Of a stretch of DNA of 60,644 nt, positions 1 through 10,618 are shown one piece after another. Each line of letters begins with the position of its first letter. Position 1 is the stretch's first letter. Source of the stretch: Craurococcus roseus (GTDB lineage Bacteria; Pseudomonadota; Alphaproteobacteria; Acetobacterales; Acetobacteraceae); the NCBI RefSeq assembly GCF_039523795.1, contig NZ_BAAAFZ010000092.1, positions 1 through 60,644 on the forward strand, written 5' to 3'. The notes under the pieces are model-generated. The model saw nothing but the letters and a program-made list of their open reading frames with translations, was not told where the DNA came from and did no database searches. The translations under genes were made by a program, and so were the position numbers.

Positions 1-37
1 CGGCGGGACGCCGTGTTTCGGGAAGGGGGACGCGCGC

Positions 38-2080
38 ATGGGGGCGCCCACCATACCCCGCAACCGCGCCCGGCCGGAGCCGTTTCGGCGCCCGCCGCCC
101 CGGAACCCCGGTTGCGGCGCGGCGGCGCTTCGCCCTATGGCTCGGCGCCGTTCCCTCCGGAGCGCCTTTTTGACCCCCGCCAGCGCCACCACCACCGACG
201 CCGTCGCCGGCAACCACAGCCGGCGGCCGGCCAGCCTGTCCTTGATGCTCGCCGTGCTCGGCGTGGTGTACGGGGACATCGGCACCAGCCCCCTCTACGC
301 CCTGCGCGCCTCGCTGCTGCACTTCGGGGCCGACGGCGTCGAGCGCGCCGAGATATTCGGCATCCTGTCCCTCATCATCTGGGCGCTGCTGCTCACCGTG
401 ACCGTGAAGTACGTGATCTTCGTGCTCCGGGCCGACAACCGCGGCGAGGGCGGCGTCCTGGCGCTGATGGCGCTGGCGCACCGCGTCGCCCGCACGCCGC
501 GCGGGCGCTGGCTGGTCACGCTGCTCGGCATCGCCGGGGCGGCGCTGTTCTTCGGCGACGGCATCATCACCCCCGCCATCTCCGTGCTCTCGGCGGTGGA
601 GGGCCTGAAGGTCGTCTCGCCCGCCTTCGAAGAGGCGGTGATCCCGCTTTCGGTCGCGGTGCTGGTCGGGCTGTTCCTGGTGCAGTACCGCGGCACCGCC
701 AAGATGGGCGCGGTGTTCGGGCCGGTGACGGCGCTCTGGTTCGCCACCCTCGGCGTGCTCGGCGTGGTCGAGATCTTCGCGGCGCCGGAGGTGCTCGGCG
801 CCGTGTCGCCGCACCACGCCGCGCTCTTCATCGCCATGCACCCCTTCGCCGCCTTCATCGCCCTGGGCTCCGTCGTGCTGGCGGTGACGGGGGCGGAGGC
901 GCTCTACGCCGACATGGGCCACTTTGGCCGCCCGCCCATCCAGCGCGCCTGGATCGCCTTCGTCCTGCCGGCGCTGGCGCTCAACTACCTGGGGCAGGGG
1001 GCGCTGCTGCTGTCCGACCCGGCGGCGCTGGAGAACCCCTTCTACCTGCTGGCGCCGGAGTGGCTGCGCCTGCCGCTGGTGGTGCTGGCGACGGCGGCCA
1101 CCATCATCGCTTCCCAGGCCATGATCTCGGGCGCCTACTCCATCGCCCGGCAGTGCGTGCAGCTCGGCTTCCTGCCCCGCTTGGTGGTGCGCCACACCAG
1201 CGAGACCGAGGAGGGGCAGATCTACCTGCCGCAGATCAACGCCATGCTGCTGGTGGGCGTGCTGATCCTGGTGGTCTCCTTCCGCACCTCGGACAGCCTG
1301 GCCGCGGCGTACGGCATCGCGGTGACGGGCACCTTCGTCTGCACGAGCTGCCTCGCCATGCTGGTGTTCCGGCGCCAGTTCGGCTGGTCGGCGCCCCTGG
1401 TCGGGCTGGTGTTCGGGCCGTTGCTGCTGCTCGACCTCGGCTACTTCGTGTCCAACGTGCTGAAGATCCCGGAGGGCGGCTGGGTGCCGGTGGTGCTCGG
1501 CGCGGCCTTGTTCGTCCTGATGCACACCTGGAGGCAGGGGCGCGAGCTGCTCTTCGCCCGCATCCGCCAGGACAGCCTGCCGCTCAAGTCCTACCTCGCG
1601 CGGCTGCCGCAGTCCCGGACGGTCAGGGTGCCAGGCATCGCCGTCTTCATGACCGGGCAGTCGGACTACGTGCCCAACGCGCTGCTGCACAACCTGAAGC
1701 ACAACAAGGTCCTGCACGAGCGCGTGGTCTTCGTCACCGTGCTCAACGAGGACGTGCCGCAGGTGGGCGAGGGCCGCCGGCGCGAGGTGCAGGAGCTGGC
1801 GCCGGGCATCCACCGCGTCATCGTCCGCTACGGGTTCCAGGAAAGCCCGAACATCCCGCGCGAGCTGGAAGCGCTCCGGGAGGCCGGCGTCAACTTCCAG
1901 CCCATGCAGGTGAGCTACTTCCTCGGACGCGAAACGCTGGTGCAAGCGGTGGTGCCCAAGATGGCGCGCTGGCGGCAGTGGCTGTTCCGGGTGATGTCGC
2001 GGAACGCCGTGCCGGCGACCGAATTCTTCCGCATCCCGTCCGACCGGGTGGTCGAATTGGGCGTCCGTGTGGCGATCTGA
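38..2080 (+). CDS. kup: Kup family low-affinity potassium uptake protein
   Basis: Predicted inner-membrane K+/H+ symporter of about 680 aa. The diagnostic Kup motif GVVYGDIGTSPLYAL lies at about residues 75-89. It is followed by many hydrophobic segments and a hydrophilic C-terminal domain of about 150 residues, as in the family (usually 620-660 aa). The start at 38 has GGAAGGGGG seven bases upstream. An internal ATG at 137 would give 647 aa, closer to the usual length, but has no clear ribosome site, so the N-terminus is uncertain. The gene stands alone at the left edge. A KefB-type efflux antiporter 4 kb downstream would act in the opposite direction, but no linkage is shown. Confidence 0.93.
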   Translation: MGAPTIPRNRARPEPFRRPPPRNPGCGAAALRPMARRRSLRSAFLTPASATTTDAVAGNHSRRPASLSLMLAVLGVVYGDIGTSPLYALRASLLHFGADGVERAEIFGILSLIIWALLLTVTVKYVIFVLRADNRGEGGVLALMALAHRVARTPRGRWLVTLLGIAGAALFFGDGIITPAISVLSAVEGLKVVSPAFEEAVIPLSVAVLVGLFLVQYRGTAKMGAVFGPVTALWFATLGVLGVVEIFAAPEVLGAVSPHHAALFIAMHPFAAFIALGSVVLAVTGAEALYADMGHFGRPPIQRAWIAFVLPALALNYLGQGALLLSDPAALENPFYLLAPEWLRLPLVVLATAATIIASQAMISGAYSIARQCVQLGFLPRLVVRHTSETEEGQIYLPQINAMLLVGVLILVVSFRTSDSLAAAYGIAVTGTFVCTSCLAMLVFRRQFGWSAPLVGLVFGPLLLLDLGYFVSNVLKIPEGGWVPVVLGAALFVLMHTWRQGRELLFARIRQDSLPLKSYLARLPQSRTVRVPGIAVFMTGQSDYVPNALLHNLKHNKVLHERVVFVTVLNEDVPQVGEGRRREVQELAPGIHRVIVRYGFQESPNIPRELEALREAGVNFQPMQVSYFLGRETLVQAVVPKMARWRQWLFRVMSRNAVPATEFFRIPSDRVVELGVRVAI

Positions 2081-2144
2081 ACCCCGCTTTCCCCCTCGCG
2101 TTGCCTACGGACCGACAGCGGGAAAAAGGAGGCGGCGCCGTCCG

Positions 2145-2513
2145 ATGGCGAAGGTGACTTTGGTTCTGGCCTCGGGGCCCGGCTTTCCGCAGGGCGACCC
2201 GGAATGCCGCTACGAGATCGAGGTCACGCTGGACGCGACAGGGCGCTTGGACCCCGAGGCGTGGTTCGCCGACCCGAACCCCTGGCCCGCCCGCCGGCGT
2301 TGGCGCGACGAGTGGCCGCGCGACGGCGACATGCAGCTCGACGAGGAGACCGGCGCCTGGTCGCTCCGCTTCTTCCCCAAACCGGGCGAGGCGGGCGAAG
2401 CGCCGCCTTACGAGGTCATCCGCACCAACGTCCCCATGCGGCCCGGCGAGTACCTCACCATCCGCGAACCGGACGGGAGGGAGTTCGGCTACCGCATCGT
2501 CAGCACGGCCTGA
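2145..2513 (+). CDS. Hypothetical protein, 122 aa
   Basis: Small soluble protein starting MAKVTLVLASGPGFP. It has many Trp, Pro and acidic residues and no signal peptide or membrane segment. I do not recognise the family. The ATG at 2145 is preceded by AAAGGAGG about 12 bases upstream, and the frame ends cleanly at a TGA. It lies between kup and the ThDP enzyme on the same strand, 64 bases after kup, so it may be co-transcribed with kup. The frame could be opened further upstream (to 2067), but that would overlap the kup stop and has no ribosome site. Confidence 0.6.
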   Translation: MAKVTLVLASGPGFPQGDPECRYEIEVTLDATGRLDPEAWFADPNPWPARRRWRDEWPRDGDMQLDEETGAWSLRFFPKPGEAGEAPPYEVIRTNVPMRPGEYLTIREPDGREFGYRIVSTA

Positions 2514-2626
2514 CCCGGCGCGCGGTGGCGCCGCCCCGCCGAGCCGCGGTCCGGCCGGTCCCCTTGCCTTGGCGGACCGCGGGGCGATGATCGCCCGGCG
2601 CCGCGCACGAAGGGGAGCCACGACGG

Positions 2627-4291
2627 ATGCCGACAGGAGCGGAGTTGCTGGTCGCCGCGCTGGCGAACGAGGGCGTGGAGCGCGTCTTCGGCGTGCCCGG
2701 CGAGGAGAACCTCGACGTGGTGGAGGCGCTCCGCCGCTCCTCCATCGAACTGGTGCTGACCCGCCACGAGCAGTCCGCGGCCTTCATGGCCGCGACCCAC
2801 GGGCGCCTCACCGGCCGGCCCGGCGTGTGCCTGAGCACGCTCGGCCCCGGCGCGCTGAACCTCTCCACCGGCGCGGCCTACGCGCACCTCGGTGCCATGC
2901 CGGCCGTGCTCATCACCGGCCAGAAGCCGATCCGGCACAGCCGGCAGGCGCGCTTCCAGATCGTGGACGTGGTCGCGGCCATGCGGCCGCTCACCAAGCT
3001 CGCGCGGCAGGTGGTCGGTGCCGAAGCCATCCCGACCCTGGTGCGCGACGCCTTCCGCGTGGCCCAGGAGGAACGGCCCGGCCCGGTCCACCTCGAATTG
3101 CCGGAGGACGTCGCCGCGGAGGAGGTGGCGGCGGGCGACGCGCACCTCGTGCCGCCGCACCCGGTCGAACTGCCCGTGGCGCCCCGCGCGGCGCTGGACC
3201 GCGCCGCCGCGATGGTCCTCGCGGCCGAGCGCCCGCTGCTGATGCTCGGCGCCGCCGCCAGCCGCCCGCGCACGACCGAGGGCCTGACCGGCTTCGTCCG
3301 GCGCACCGGCATCCCGTTCTTCACCACGCAGATGGGCAAGGGCACGGTGCCCGGCGGCACCGAGCTCTACATGGGCACCGCCGCGCTGTCCGAGCGCGAC
3401 CACGTCCACGACGCCATCGACCGCGCCGACCTGATCCTGGCGGTGGGCCACGACACGGTGGAGAAGCCGCCCTTCCTCATGGGTCCGGGCGGGCCGCGGG
3501 TGATCCACGTCGGCTACACGCCGGCCGGCGTCGAGGAGGTGTTCTTCCCGCACGCCGAGGTGGTGGGCGACGTCGGCCCGAGCCTCGAACTGCTGGCCGA
3601 CCGCCTGGAAGGCAAGCTGCGGAACGCCCGTGCCCTGCTGCCGCTCCGCGACGGCATCCTCGCCCGGATCAGGGAGCGCGAGGACGAGGGCCGCTTCCCG
3701 CCGACGCCGCAGCGGATCGTCCACGACGTCCGGCGGGTGATGCCGGAGGACGGCGTCGTCGCGCTCGACAACGGCATGTACAAGATCTGGTTCGCGCGCA
3801 ACTACCGCACGCGCATGGCCAACACCCTGCTGCTCGACAACGCCCTGGCCACCATGGGCGCGGGGCTGCCCTCGGCGATGATGGCGGCGATGCTGCGCCC
3901 CCGCCGGCGCGTGCTGGCGGTGTGCGGCGACGGCGGCTTCATGATGAACAGCCAGGAGATGGAAACCGCCGTCCGGCTCAAGCTCGACCTCGTGGTGCTG
4001 GTGCTGGACGACGGCGCCTACGGCATGATCCGCTGGAAGCAGGCGGTGGACGGCTTCGCCGATTACGGCATGACCTTCGGCAACCCGGACTTCGTCCGCT
4101 ACGCCGAGGCCTACGGCGCCGAGGGGCACCGCGTCGGCCGGACCGAGGACCTGGCGCCGACGCTGGAGGCGGCCTTCGCGGCGGGCGGCGTCCACCTGGT
4201 CGCCACGCCGATCGACTACTCCGAGAACAAGCGCGTGCTGGTGGACGAGTTGCGGGCGCGCGCGCCCCGGGAGGCGGCGCGCGAGGAGTGA
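2627..4291 (+). CDS. Acetolactate synthase-like thiamine diphosphate enzyme
   Basis: 554-aa ThDP-dependent decarboxylase with the three-domain layout of acetolactate synthase large subunits. The catalytic glutamate sits in RHEQSAAFMA (E48). The ThDP/Mg motif begins CGDGGFMMNSQE near residue 433. The segment after it reads VLDDGAYGMIRWKQ, where most relatives carry Asn at the metal-binding position, so an Asp for Asn change is possible. The conserved stretch NPDFVRYAEAYGAEGHRV and the C-terminal YSENKRVL fit the AlsS-like acetolactate synthase subgroup that works without a neighbouring regulatory subunit. No ilvH is nearby. It may make acetolactate from pyruvate, but other 2-oxoacid substrates are possible. 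AAGGGGAG precedes the start. Confidence 0.82.
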   Translation: MPTGAELLVAALANEGVERVFGVPGEENLDVVEALRRSSIELVLTRHEQSAAFMAATHGRLTGRPGVCLSTLGPGALNLSTGAAYAHLGAMPAVLITGQKPIRHSRQARFQIVDVVAAMRPLTKLARQVVGAEAIPTLVRDAFRVAQEERPGPVHLELPEDVAAEEVAAGDAHLVPPHPVELPVAPRAALDRAAAMVLAAERPLLMLGAAASRPRTTEGLTGFVRRTGIPFFTTQMGKGTVPGGTELYMGTAALSERDHVHDAIDRADLILAVGHDTVEKPPFLMGPGGPRVIHVGYTPAGVEEVFFPHAEVVGDVGPSLELLADRLEGKLRNARALLPLRDGILARIREREDEGRFPPTPQRIVHDVRRVMPEDGVVALDNGMYKIWFARNYRTRMANTLLLDNALATMGAGLPSAMMAAMLRPRRRVLAVCGDGGFMMNSQEMETAVRLKLDLVVLVLDDGAYGMIRWKQAVDGFADYGMTFGNPDFVRYAEAYGAEGHRVGRTEDLAPTLEAAFAAGGVHLVATPIDYSENKRVLVDELRARAPREAAREE

Positions 4292-4405
4292 CGCAGCGCA
4301 CTTGCGGCGCCGGCGGCGAACGCCCGACAAGGAGGCGCGGCCCGGGGCGGGCTTGACCGACGCCCCACGGAGCGGCCGACGCCTTTGGGCGGGGAGACCG
4401 GCGCC

Positions 4406-6214
4406 ATGCCCGAGATACGCTTCGCCACCGCGCGCTACCGGCCGGACGCCGTCATAACCCTGCGCACCAGCCTGGATTGGAACGAGGACATACCGGGCCT
4501 CTTCGACGGGGGCGCCTGGGTCTTCCGCCTCGACCCCGTCCCGCCGGGCGGCATCGCCTTCAAGTTCGTGCATGAGCGGCAGTACTGGATGGTCGGGAAC
4601 GACATCGGCCTCCAGCCCGGCGGTCCGGACGTGGTCGCCTTCGACGAAGGGCGGGTCGCGTTCCCGGAGCCGACCGAACTGCTGGTCGAGAGCGGCGAGG
4701 TCGCCCGCCGCGTCTTCCCACCCGACCTCGGCGGCGGCCGGACCTACGACGTCATCGTGGTCGGCTCGGGCTTCGGCGGCGGCGTGCTCGCGGAGCAACT
4801 CTCCGACCTCGGGGCCGACGTCCTGGTGCTCGAAGCCGGCAGCTACCTGTTCCCGACCCACGTCGGCAACCTGCCCCGCCAGCACGGCCTCGGGCGGCGC
4901 GTGGACAAGAACATCTGGAGCCTTTGGGACGAGTTCCGGGTGGTCAACTACGTCAACGCGGGCGGCTCCGCCTACGGCGGCGGCCAGGGCTTCAACCTCG
5001 GCGGCCGCAGCCTGTTCTGGGGCGGCTTCATCCCGCCGATGATGTGGTGGGAGCTCGACGCCTGGCCGGAGCCCGTCCGCTGGTACCTGGAGGGCGAGGG
5101 CTACGCGCTGGCGAACGACTTGTTGAAGTTCAAGGACCTCGACTCGGACTACCAGTGGCAAGCCAAGAGCTGGCTGACGCGGGAGCTGCCCGGCTACACG
5201 GTGCTCAACGCGCCGATGGCGATCCAGGACACCGACGCCAGCCGCCGCACGGTCGCCGCCGGCGTGTTCTCCACCGCCGATCTGCTGATGGAGGCGCGGC
5301 TCACCGAAGGCGGCTTGGGCAAGGAGCACCTGACCGTCAACCTGAACCACGCCGTCGTGCGGATCGACACCGCGGGCCGGCGCGCCACCGGCGTCGTGGC
5401 GCGCGACCTCGTCGCCGGCGAGGAGCGGACCTTCCGCGCGAAGGCCGTGGTGCTGTCGGCCGGCACGGTCGAAAGCGCCAAGCTCGCGCAACTGAGCGGC
5501 CTCGCGGACCCGAACGGCAAGGCCGGCGCGGGGATGACGGACCACCCGATCTTCTTCGCGCACTTCGCCGTCCCGGCGTCGTCGCCGCTCTACAACCCGG
5601 GGGCCGCGGCCAAGATCCTCCTGCGCCACAAGGCCGCCGGCCTCCGGTCGGCCCCGCCGCACCAGGACGACCACCGCTACAACGTCATCCTGGAACTCGG
5701 CGCGGACTTCAACCAGGGGCGGTTCGTCGATCCGGACTTCCTGGCCGAGCACCTGCGCGTCCGCGGCGACACCATGCTGTGCGAGATGGTGGTCCTGTTC
5801 AACGCGCCGCTGGTCGAGCGCAACGCGCTGCGCCACGCCGGGCCGTCCTTCGCCAAGCCGGCCGTGGACATGCAGGAGTGCCCGATCACGGCCGGCGAGT
5901 GGCAAGAGATCGACGGGCTGAAGAACCTGCTCTTCGGCAAGCTCCAGGCCCAGCCGCTGGAGAACGGCGACCTGAACCTCCGGCGCGCGGGGCTCGGCGG
6001 CGTCGCGCACGAGGTCGGGACGCTACGCATGGGGACCGACAAGGCGCGGAACTACGGCGACGGCGTGGTGGACGCGGACCTGAAATTCGCCGCTTACGAC
6101 AACCTGTACGCCTGCGACCTGTCCGTCTTCCCCACCTCCCCCGCCGCGAATCCAAGCCTGACCTTGGCGGCCCTCGCGCTGCGGTTGGCGGGGACGCTGA
6201 AGGCGCGGATCTGA
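4406..6214 (+). CDS. GMC-type FAD oxidoreductase with an extra N-terminal domain
   Basis: 602-aa flavoprotein. The Rossmann FAD motif VVGSGFGGG is at about residues 118-126, unusually far in. GGSAYGGGQGFNLGGRSLFWGG is the glycine-rich GMC segment (near 190-215), with HEVGTLRMG near the C-terminus and a closing NPSLTLAALALRLA typical of GMC oxidoreductases. Residues 1-110 form a separate, probably beta-rich domain (FKFVHERQYWMVGND) of unknown role, perhaps carbohydrate- or partner-binding. The start ATG at 4406 has GGGGAG nine bases upstream; a TTG at 4385 would add seven residues. No signal peptide. The substrate (alcohol, sugar or sterol) cannot be told from sequence. It is convergent with kefB. 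Confidence 0.82.
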   Translation: MPEIRFATARYRPDAVITLRTSLDWNEDIPGLFDGGAWVFRLDPVPPGGIAFKFVHERQYWMVGNDIGLQPGGPDVVAFDEGRVAFPEPTELLVESGEVARRVFPPDLGGGRTYDVIVVGSGFGGGVLAEQLSDLGADVLVLEAGSYLFPTHVGNLPRQHGLGRRVDKNIWSLWDEFRVVNYVNAGGSAYGGGQGFNLGGRSLFWGGFIPPMMWWELDAWPEPVRWYLEGEGYALANDLLKFKDLDSDYQWQAKSWLTRELPGYTVLNAPMAIQDTDASRRTVAAGVFSTADLLMEARLTEGGLGKEHLTVNLNHAVVRIDTAGRRATGVVARDLVAGEERTFRAKAVVLSAGTVESAKLAQLSGLADPNGKAGAGMTDHPIFFAHFAVPASSPLYNPGAAAKILLRHKAAGLRSAPPHQDDHRYNVILELGADFNQGRFVDPDFLAEHLRVRGDTMLCEMVVLFNAPLVERNALRHAGPSFAKPAVDMQECPITAGEWQEIDGLKNLLFGKLQAQPLENGDLNLRRAGLGGVAHEVGTLRMGTDKARNYGDGVVDADLKFAAYDNLYACDLSVFPTSPAANPSLTLAALALRLAGTLKARI

Positions 6215-6311
6215 GGCGGCGCGCCTTCCGCGGCGGGGCCGCCGGGGCGCGCGCCTTCCCCCTCCTCGCGTCTCGCGCCGAGGCCGCCGGACCGGAGCCG
6301 GCCGGCGCCGC

Positions 6312-8117
6312 TCAACCGCCGCCGGCCGCCGCGTCCTGCGCCGCCGCCCGGCCCGATGCCGGCGGCGCCAGCGGCTCCGGCCGCACGCGGAGGTGCTCCA
6401 TGCCCGCGTAGAGGCCGCCTTCGATCTGCGCTTCCAGCCGTTCCCGGTCGCGGCGCCGCACGTCGTCCACGAGGCGTTCGGCTTCGGCGCGCGGCGCCCC
6501 CAGCCCGACGAGCACCTCCCGCCCGAAGGCCAGGGCGGACTCCATGGTTTCCCGCACCTCCGCCGCCACGCCGCGGCGGATCAGCTCCAGGGAGTGCCGG
6601 CGGTCGTAGGAGCGGGCGAAGCAGGGCGTGTCCGGGAAGGCTTCGCGCGCCACCTCCACCACCTTGGTCGTGGTCGCGGCCGCGTCCGTGCAGACGGCGA
6701 TCAGCTTCACCCGGCCGGCCCCGGCGGCGCGCAGCACGTCGAGCCGCGTGCCGTCGCCGTAGTGGACGCGCGAGCCGAAGCGGCCCGCCGCCTCGATCAT
6801 CTCCACGTCGTTGTCGATGATGGTGGGCCGCAGCCCCCGCGCCAGGAACACCTGGCAGGCGAGCTGCCCGAACCGCCCGAATCCCACCACCAGCACGCTG
6901 CCGTTGGCGCCGGAGAAGTCCTCCTCCGGCTCGGGCCTGCCGCGCTCGCCGCACAACAGCGGTTGGCCGAGGCGGACCACCAGCGGCGTCGCCGCCATGG
7001 AGAGCGCCACCACCGCCACCAGAAGGTTCGCGTGCTCCGGCGCCATCACGCCCGCGCCCACGGCCGTCGAGAAGAGCACAAAGCCGAACTCCCCGCCCTG
7101 CGCCAGGGTGAGCGCGGTGCGCAGCGCCGTGTCGTGGCCGTGCCCGAACAGCCGCGCCAGCCCGTAGAGCGTCGCGGTCTTGACCGCGATGAGCACGGAA
7201 ACCGCGGCGAGCAGCGCCAGCCAGTTCTCGGCGACGAGCCGGAGGTCCACGCTCATGCCGACGGAGATGAAGAACAGGCCGAGCAGCAGCCCGCGGAACG
7301 GCTCGATGTCCGCTTCCAGCTCGTGCCGGTAGTCGGACTCGGCCAGCAGCACCCCGGCCAGGAACGCCCCCATCGCCATGGACAGCCCGGCCGTAGCCAT
7401 CAGCGCCGCCGCGCCCAGCACCACCAGCAGCGCCGCCGCCGTCATGCTCTCCGAGGTGCCGAACCGCGCCACCACGCGGAAGAACGGGTTCAGGAGGTAG
7501 CGGCCGGCGAGGACCACCGCCGCCACCGCGCCGCCGACCACGGCCGCCAGTTCGAGCCATGACGAGCCTTCGCCTTCCGCCTCCAGCGGCGACAGGAAGG
7601 CGACCAGCGCCAGCAGCGGCACGATGGCGAGGTCCTGCAGCAGCAGGATGGCGAAGGCCGCCTTGCCGTGCGGCGCTTCCAGCTCGTTCCGCTCCTGCAG
7701 GAGCGGCATCACCAGCGCCGTGGAGGACAACGCCAGGCCGAGGCCCGCGACCAACGAAGCCGAAAAGTCCCGGCCCACGACGAGGTACGGGTAGAGCGCG
7801 ATGAACGCGCCCGACACCAGCACCTGCGCCGTGCCGAGGCCGAAGATGCTGCGGCGCATCTCCCACAGCCGCGAAAGGTTCAGCTCCAGCCCGATGACGA
7901 AGAGCAGCAGCACCACGCCGAACTCGGCCACGCCCCGGACCCGCTCCGCTTCCCCGAGCAGGCCCAGCGCGAACGGCCCCACGGCGACGCCCGCGGCGAT
8001 GTAGCCCAGCACGGAGCCGAGCCCGAGCCGCTTGAAGAGCGGCACCGCGACCACGGCCGCCGCCAGGAAGGTGATGGGCTCGATCAGCGGCGCGACGGCG
8101 TCGTGCGGCGTGGACAT
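6312..8117 (-). CDS. KefB-type monovalent cation:proton antiporter (CPA2) with TrkA-N domain
   Basis: 601-aa inner-membrane protein. Residues 1 to about 385 hold around 12 hydrophobic segments, starting with LGYIAAGVAVGPFALGLL and LLLFVIGLELNLSRLW, the typical CPA2 pattern. A cytosolic RCK_N domain follows, with the NAD-binding loop VVGFGRFGQLA near residue 408 and the acidic IIDNDVEMIE after the second strand. This is the length and layout of glutathione-gated K+ efflux systems KefB/KefC, but no ancillary KefF/KefG gene is next to it. It probably exports K+ (or Na+) in exchange for H+. The orphan TRAP binding protein lies 37 bases upstream on the same strand. Confidence 0.9.
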   Translation of the reverse strand: MSTPHDAVAPLIEPITFLAAAVVAVPLFKRLGLGSVLGYIAAGVAVGPFALGLLGEAERVRGVAEFGVVLLLFVIGLELNLSRLWEMRRSIFGLGTAQVLVSGAFIALYPYLVVGRDFSASLVAGLGLALSSTALVMPLLQERNELEAPHGKAAFAILLLQDLAIVPLLALVAFLSPLEAEGEGSSWLELAAVVGGAVAAVVLAGRYLLNPFFRVVARFGTSESMTAAALLVVLGAAALMATAGLSMAMGAFLAGVLLAESDYRHELEADIEPFRGLLLGLFFISVGMSVDLRLVAENWLALLAAVSVLIAVKTATLYGLARLFGHGHDTALRTALTLAQGGEFGFVLFSTAVGAGVMAPEHANLLVAVVALSMAATPLVVRLGQPLLCGERGRPEPEEDFSGANGSVLVVGFGRFGQLACQVFLARGLRPTIIDNDVEMIEAAGRFGSRVHYGDGTRLDVLRAAGAGRVKLIAVCTDAAATTTKVVEVAREAFPDTPCFARSYDRRHSLELIRRGVAAEVRETMESALAFGREVLVGLGAPRAEAERLVDDVRRRDRERLEAQIEGGLYAGMEHLRVRPEPLAPPASGRAAAQDAAAGGG

Positions 8118-8154
8118 GGCGGGGCCTCGCGGGAAGGGGGGCGGCGCCGCCGTG

Positions 8155-9252
<1,098 letters not shown>

Positions 9253-9394
9253 GCGTTTCCCTCCGTTTCGACTCCCGTGCGCCGGCAGGGTGCGCGGGAG
9301 GAGGGCGGAGCGCAACGCTCCGGTCGGGGAACGGCGCCGAAGCCCGCGCACCGGCCTTCGCCGCACGCGCCGGGGCCCCGGCGCGGCCGTACCG

Positions 9395-10618
9395 TCAGCG
9401 GGCGGCGTCCGCGGCGGCCGGAGCGCGCGGGCCGTCCCGCTGCCCGTCCGGGGCGGGGGGCGCCGGCGCCACCTTGGCCGACGCCCGCGGGTCCAGGGAC
9501 GCGGTCGCCTCCGGCCCGTGGTCGAAGGCGATGGACTTCACCAGCGCCCACACCGCCATGCCGGGCCGGAAGCCGAGGCGCTCCACCGCGTCGCGTGTCA
9601 CCCGCGCCAGCAGCGCCGAAGGCCCGACCGCCAAACGCAGGAACGCCTCGTGCGGCGCCCCCGGCACCGGCGAAACCCCCGTCACCTCGGCCGGCAGGAT
9701 GTTGTGCGCGGAAAGGCCGCGCGGCACCTCCGTCGCCACCGCCACGTCGCGCGCGCGCACGCGCAGCCGCAGCCGCGTCCCGACCGCTTCCGCGCGCAGC
9801 GGCACCACCAGCGCGCCGCCGGGGAAGCCGAGCCGCGTCAGGCCGCGCGCGCCGTCGTGCTCCAGCACCGAGCAGTGGAGCAGCCCGCCGGCGTCGCGCC
9901 GCGCGCTGAGCGCCGGCAGGTCGGTCCGCACGGAGAGCGCCTCCACGTCCCCCTCCGCCGCCACGCGCCCGTCGTCCAGCAGCACCAGCGAGTCGGCGAG
10001 CGCGTCCACCTCGTCGAGCGCGTGAGTCACGTATAGGATCGGCGGCCCCGCCGCGCCGCGCAGCCGCGCCAGGAACGGCAGCACCTCGGCGCGCCGCGCG
10101 GCGTCCAGCCCGGCCAGCGGCTCGTCCATCAGCAGCAGCCGCGGGCGGGACAGCAGCGCGCGGCCGAGCGCCACCCGCTGCGCCTCGCCCCCGGAGAGCG
10201 CGGCCGGGCGCCGCCCGAGCAGGTGCCCGATGCCGAGCAGCGCCACCACCTCGCGGAAGCCCGGCCCCTCCGCCCGGCGCGGCGCGCGCCGCAGCCCGAA
10301 GCGCAGGTTCGACTCCACGCTGAGGTGCGGGAACAGCCGCGCGTCCTGGAACACCACGCCGCAGCGCCGCCGCTCCGGCGGCTCGAACAGCCCGTGCGCG
10401 ACGTCCAGCAGCACGCGGCCGTCGAGCGCCACGCGGCCCCGGTCCGGGCGCAGCAGGCCGGCGACGGCCGAGAGCACCGTGGTCTTGCCGCAGCCGGACG
10501 GCCCGAACAGCGCGGTCACGCCCGGCGTCGGCGCGGAAAAGGCGGCGTCCAGCGCGAAGCCGCCGGACCCGTCGCGCCCGCCGGGGAAGCGGTGCCGCAG
10601 CGCCACCTCCAGCGCCAT
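9395..10618 (-). CDS. modC: Molybdate ABC transporter ATP-binding protein
   Basis: 407-aa ATPase of the molybdate importer. Walker A is GPSGCGKTT (residues 39-47), the ABC signature is LSGGEAQRVALGRAL, and Walker B is LLLMDEPLAGLD. The C-terminal 130 residues contain the MOP/TOBE-type domain (LRLRVRARDVAVATEVP, with SAHNILPAEVTGV), which binds molybdate or regulates the transporter. The tail after about residue 365 is Pro/Ala-rich. The ATG overlaps the modB stop by one base (TGATG), so the two are translationally coupled. It is the last gene of modABC; the TRAP gene follows after 142 bases. Confidence 0.95.
   Translation of the reverse strand: MALEVALRHRFPGGRDGSGGFALDAAFSAPTPGVTALFGPSGCGKTTVLSAVAGLLRPDRGRVALDGRVLLDVAHGLFEPPERRRCGVVFQDARLFPHLSVESNLRFGLRRAPRRAEGPGFREVVALLGIGHLLGRRPAALSGGEAQRVALGRALLSRPRLLLMDEPLAGLDAARRAEVLPFLARLRGAAGPPILYVTHALDEVDALADSLVLLDDGRVAAEGDVEALSVRTDLPALSARRDAGGLLHCSVLEHDGARGLTRLGFPGGALVVPLRAEAVGTRLRLRVRARDVAVATEVPRGLSAHNILPAEVTGVSPVPGAPHEAFLRLAVGPSALLARVTRDAVERLGFRPGMAVWALVKSIAFDHGPEATASLDPRASAKVAPAPPAPDGQRDGPRAPAAADAAR

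Noticed and set aside
2489..6010. Very long antisense open frame over the ThDP and GMC genes
   Set aside because: Low-complexity Arg/Gly/Ala-rich product; such shadow frames are expected at this GC content and the sense genes have clear motifs.
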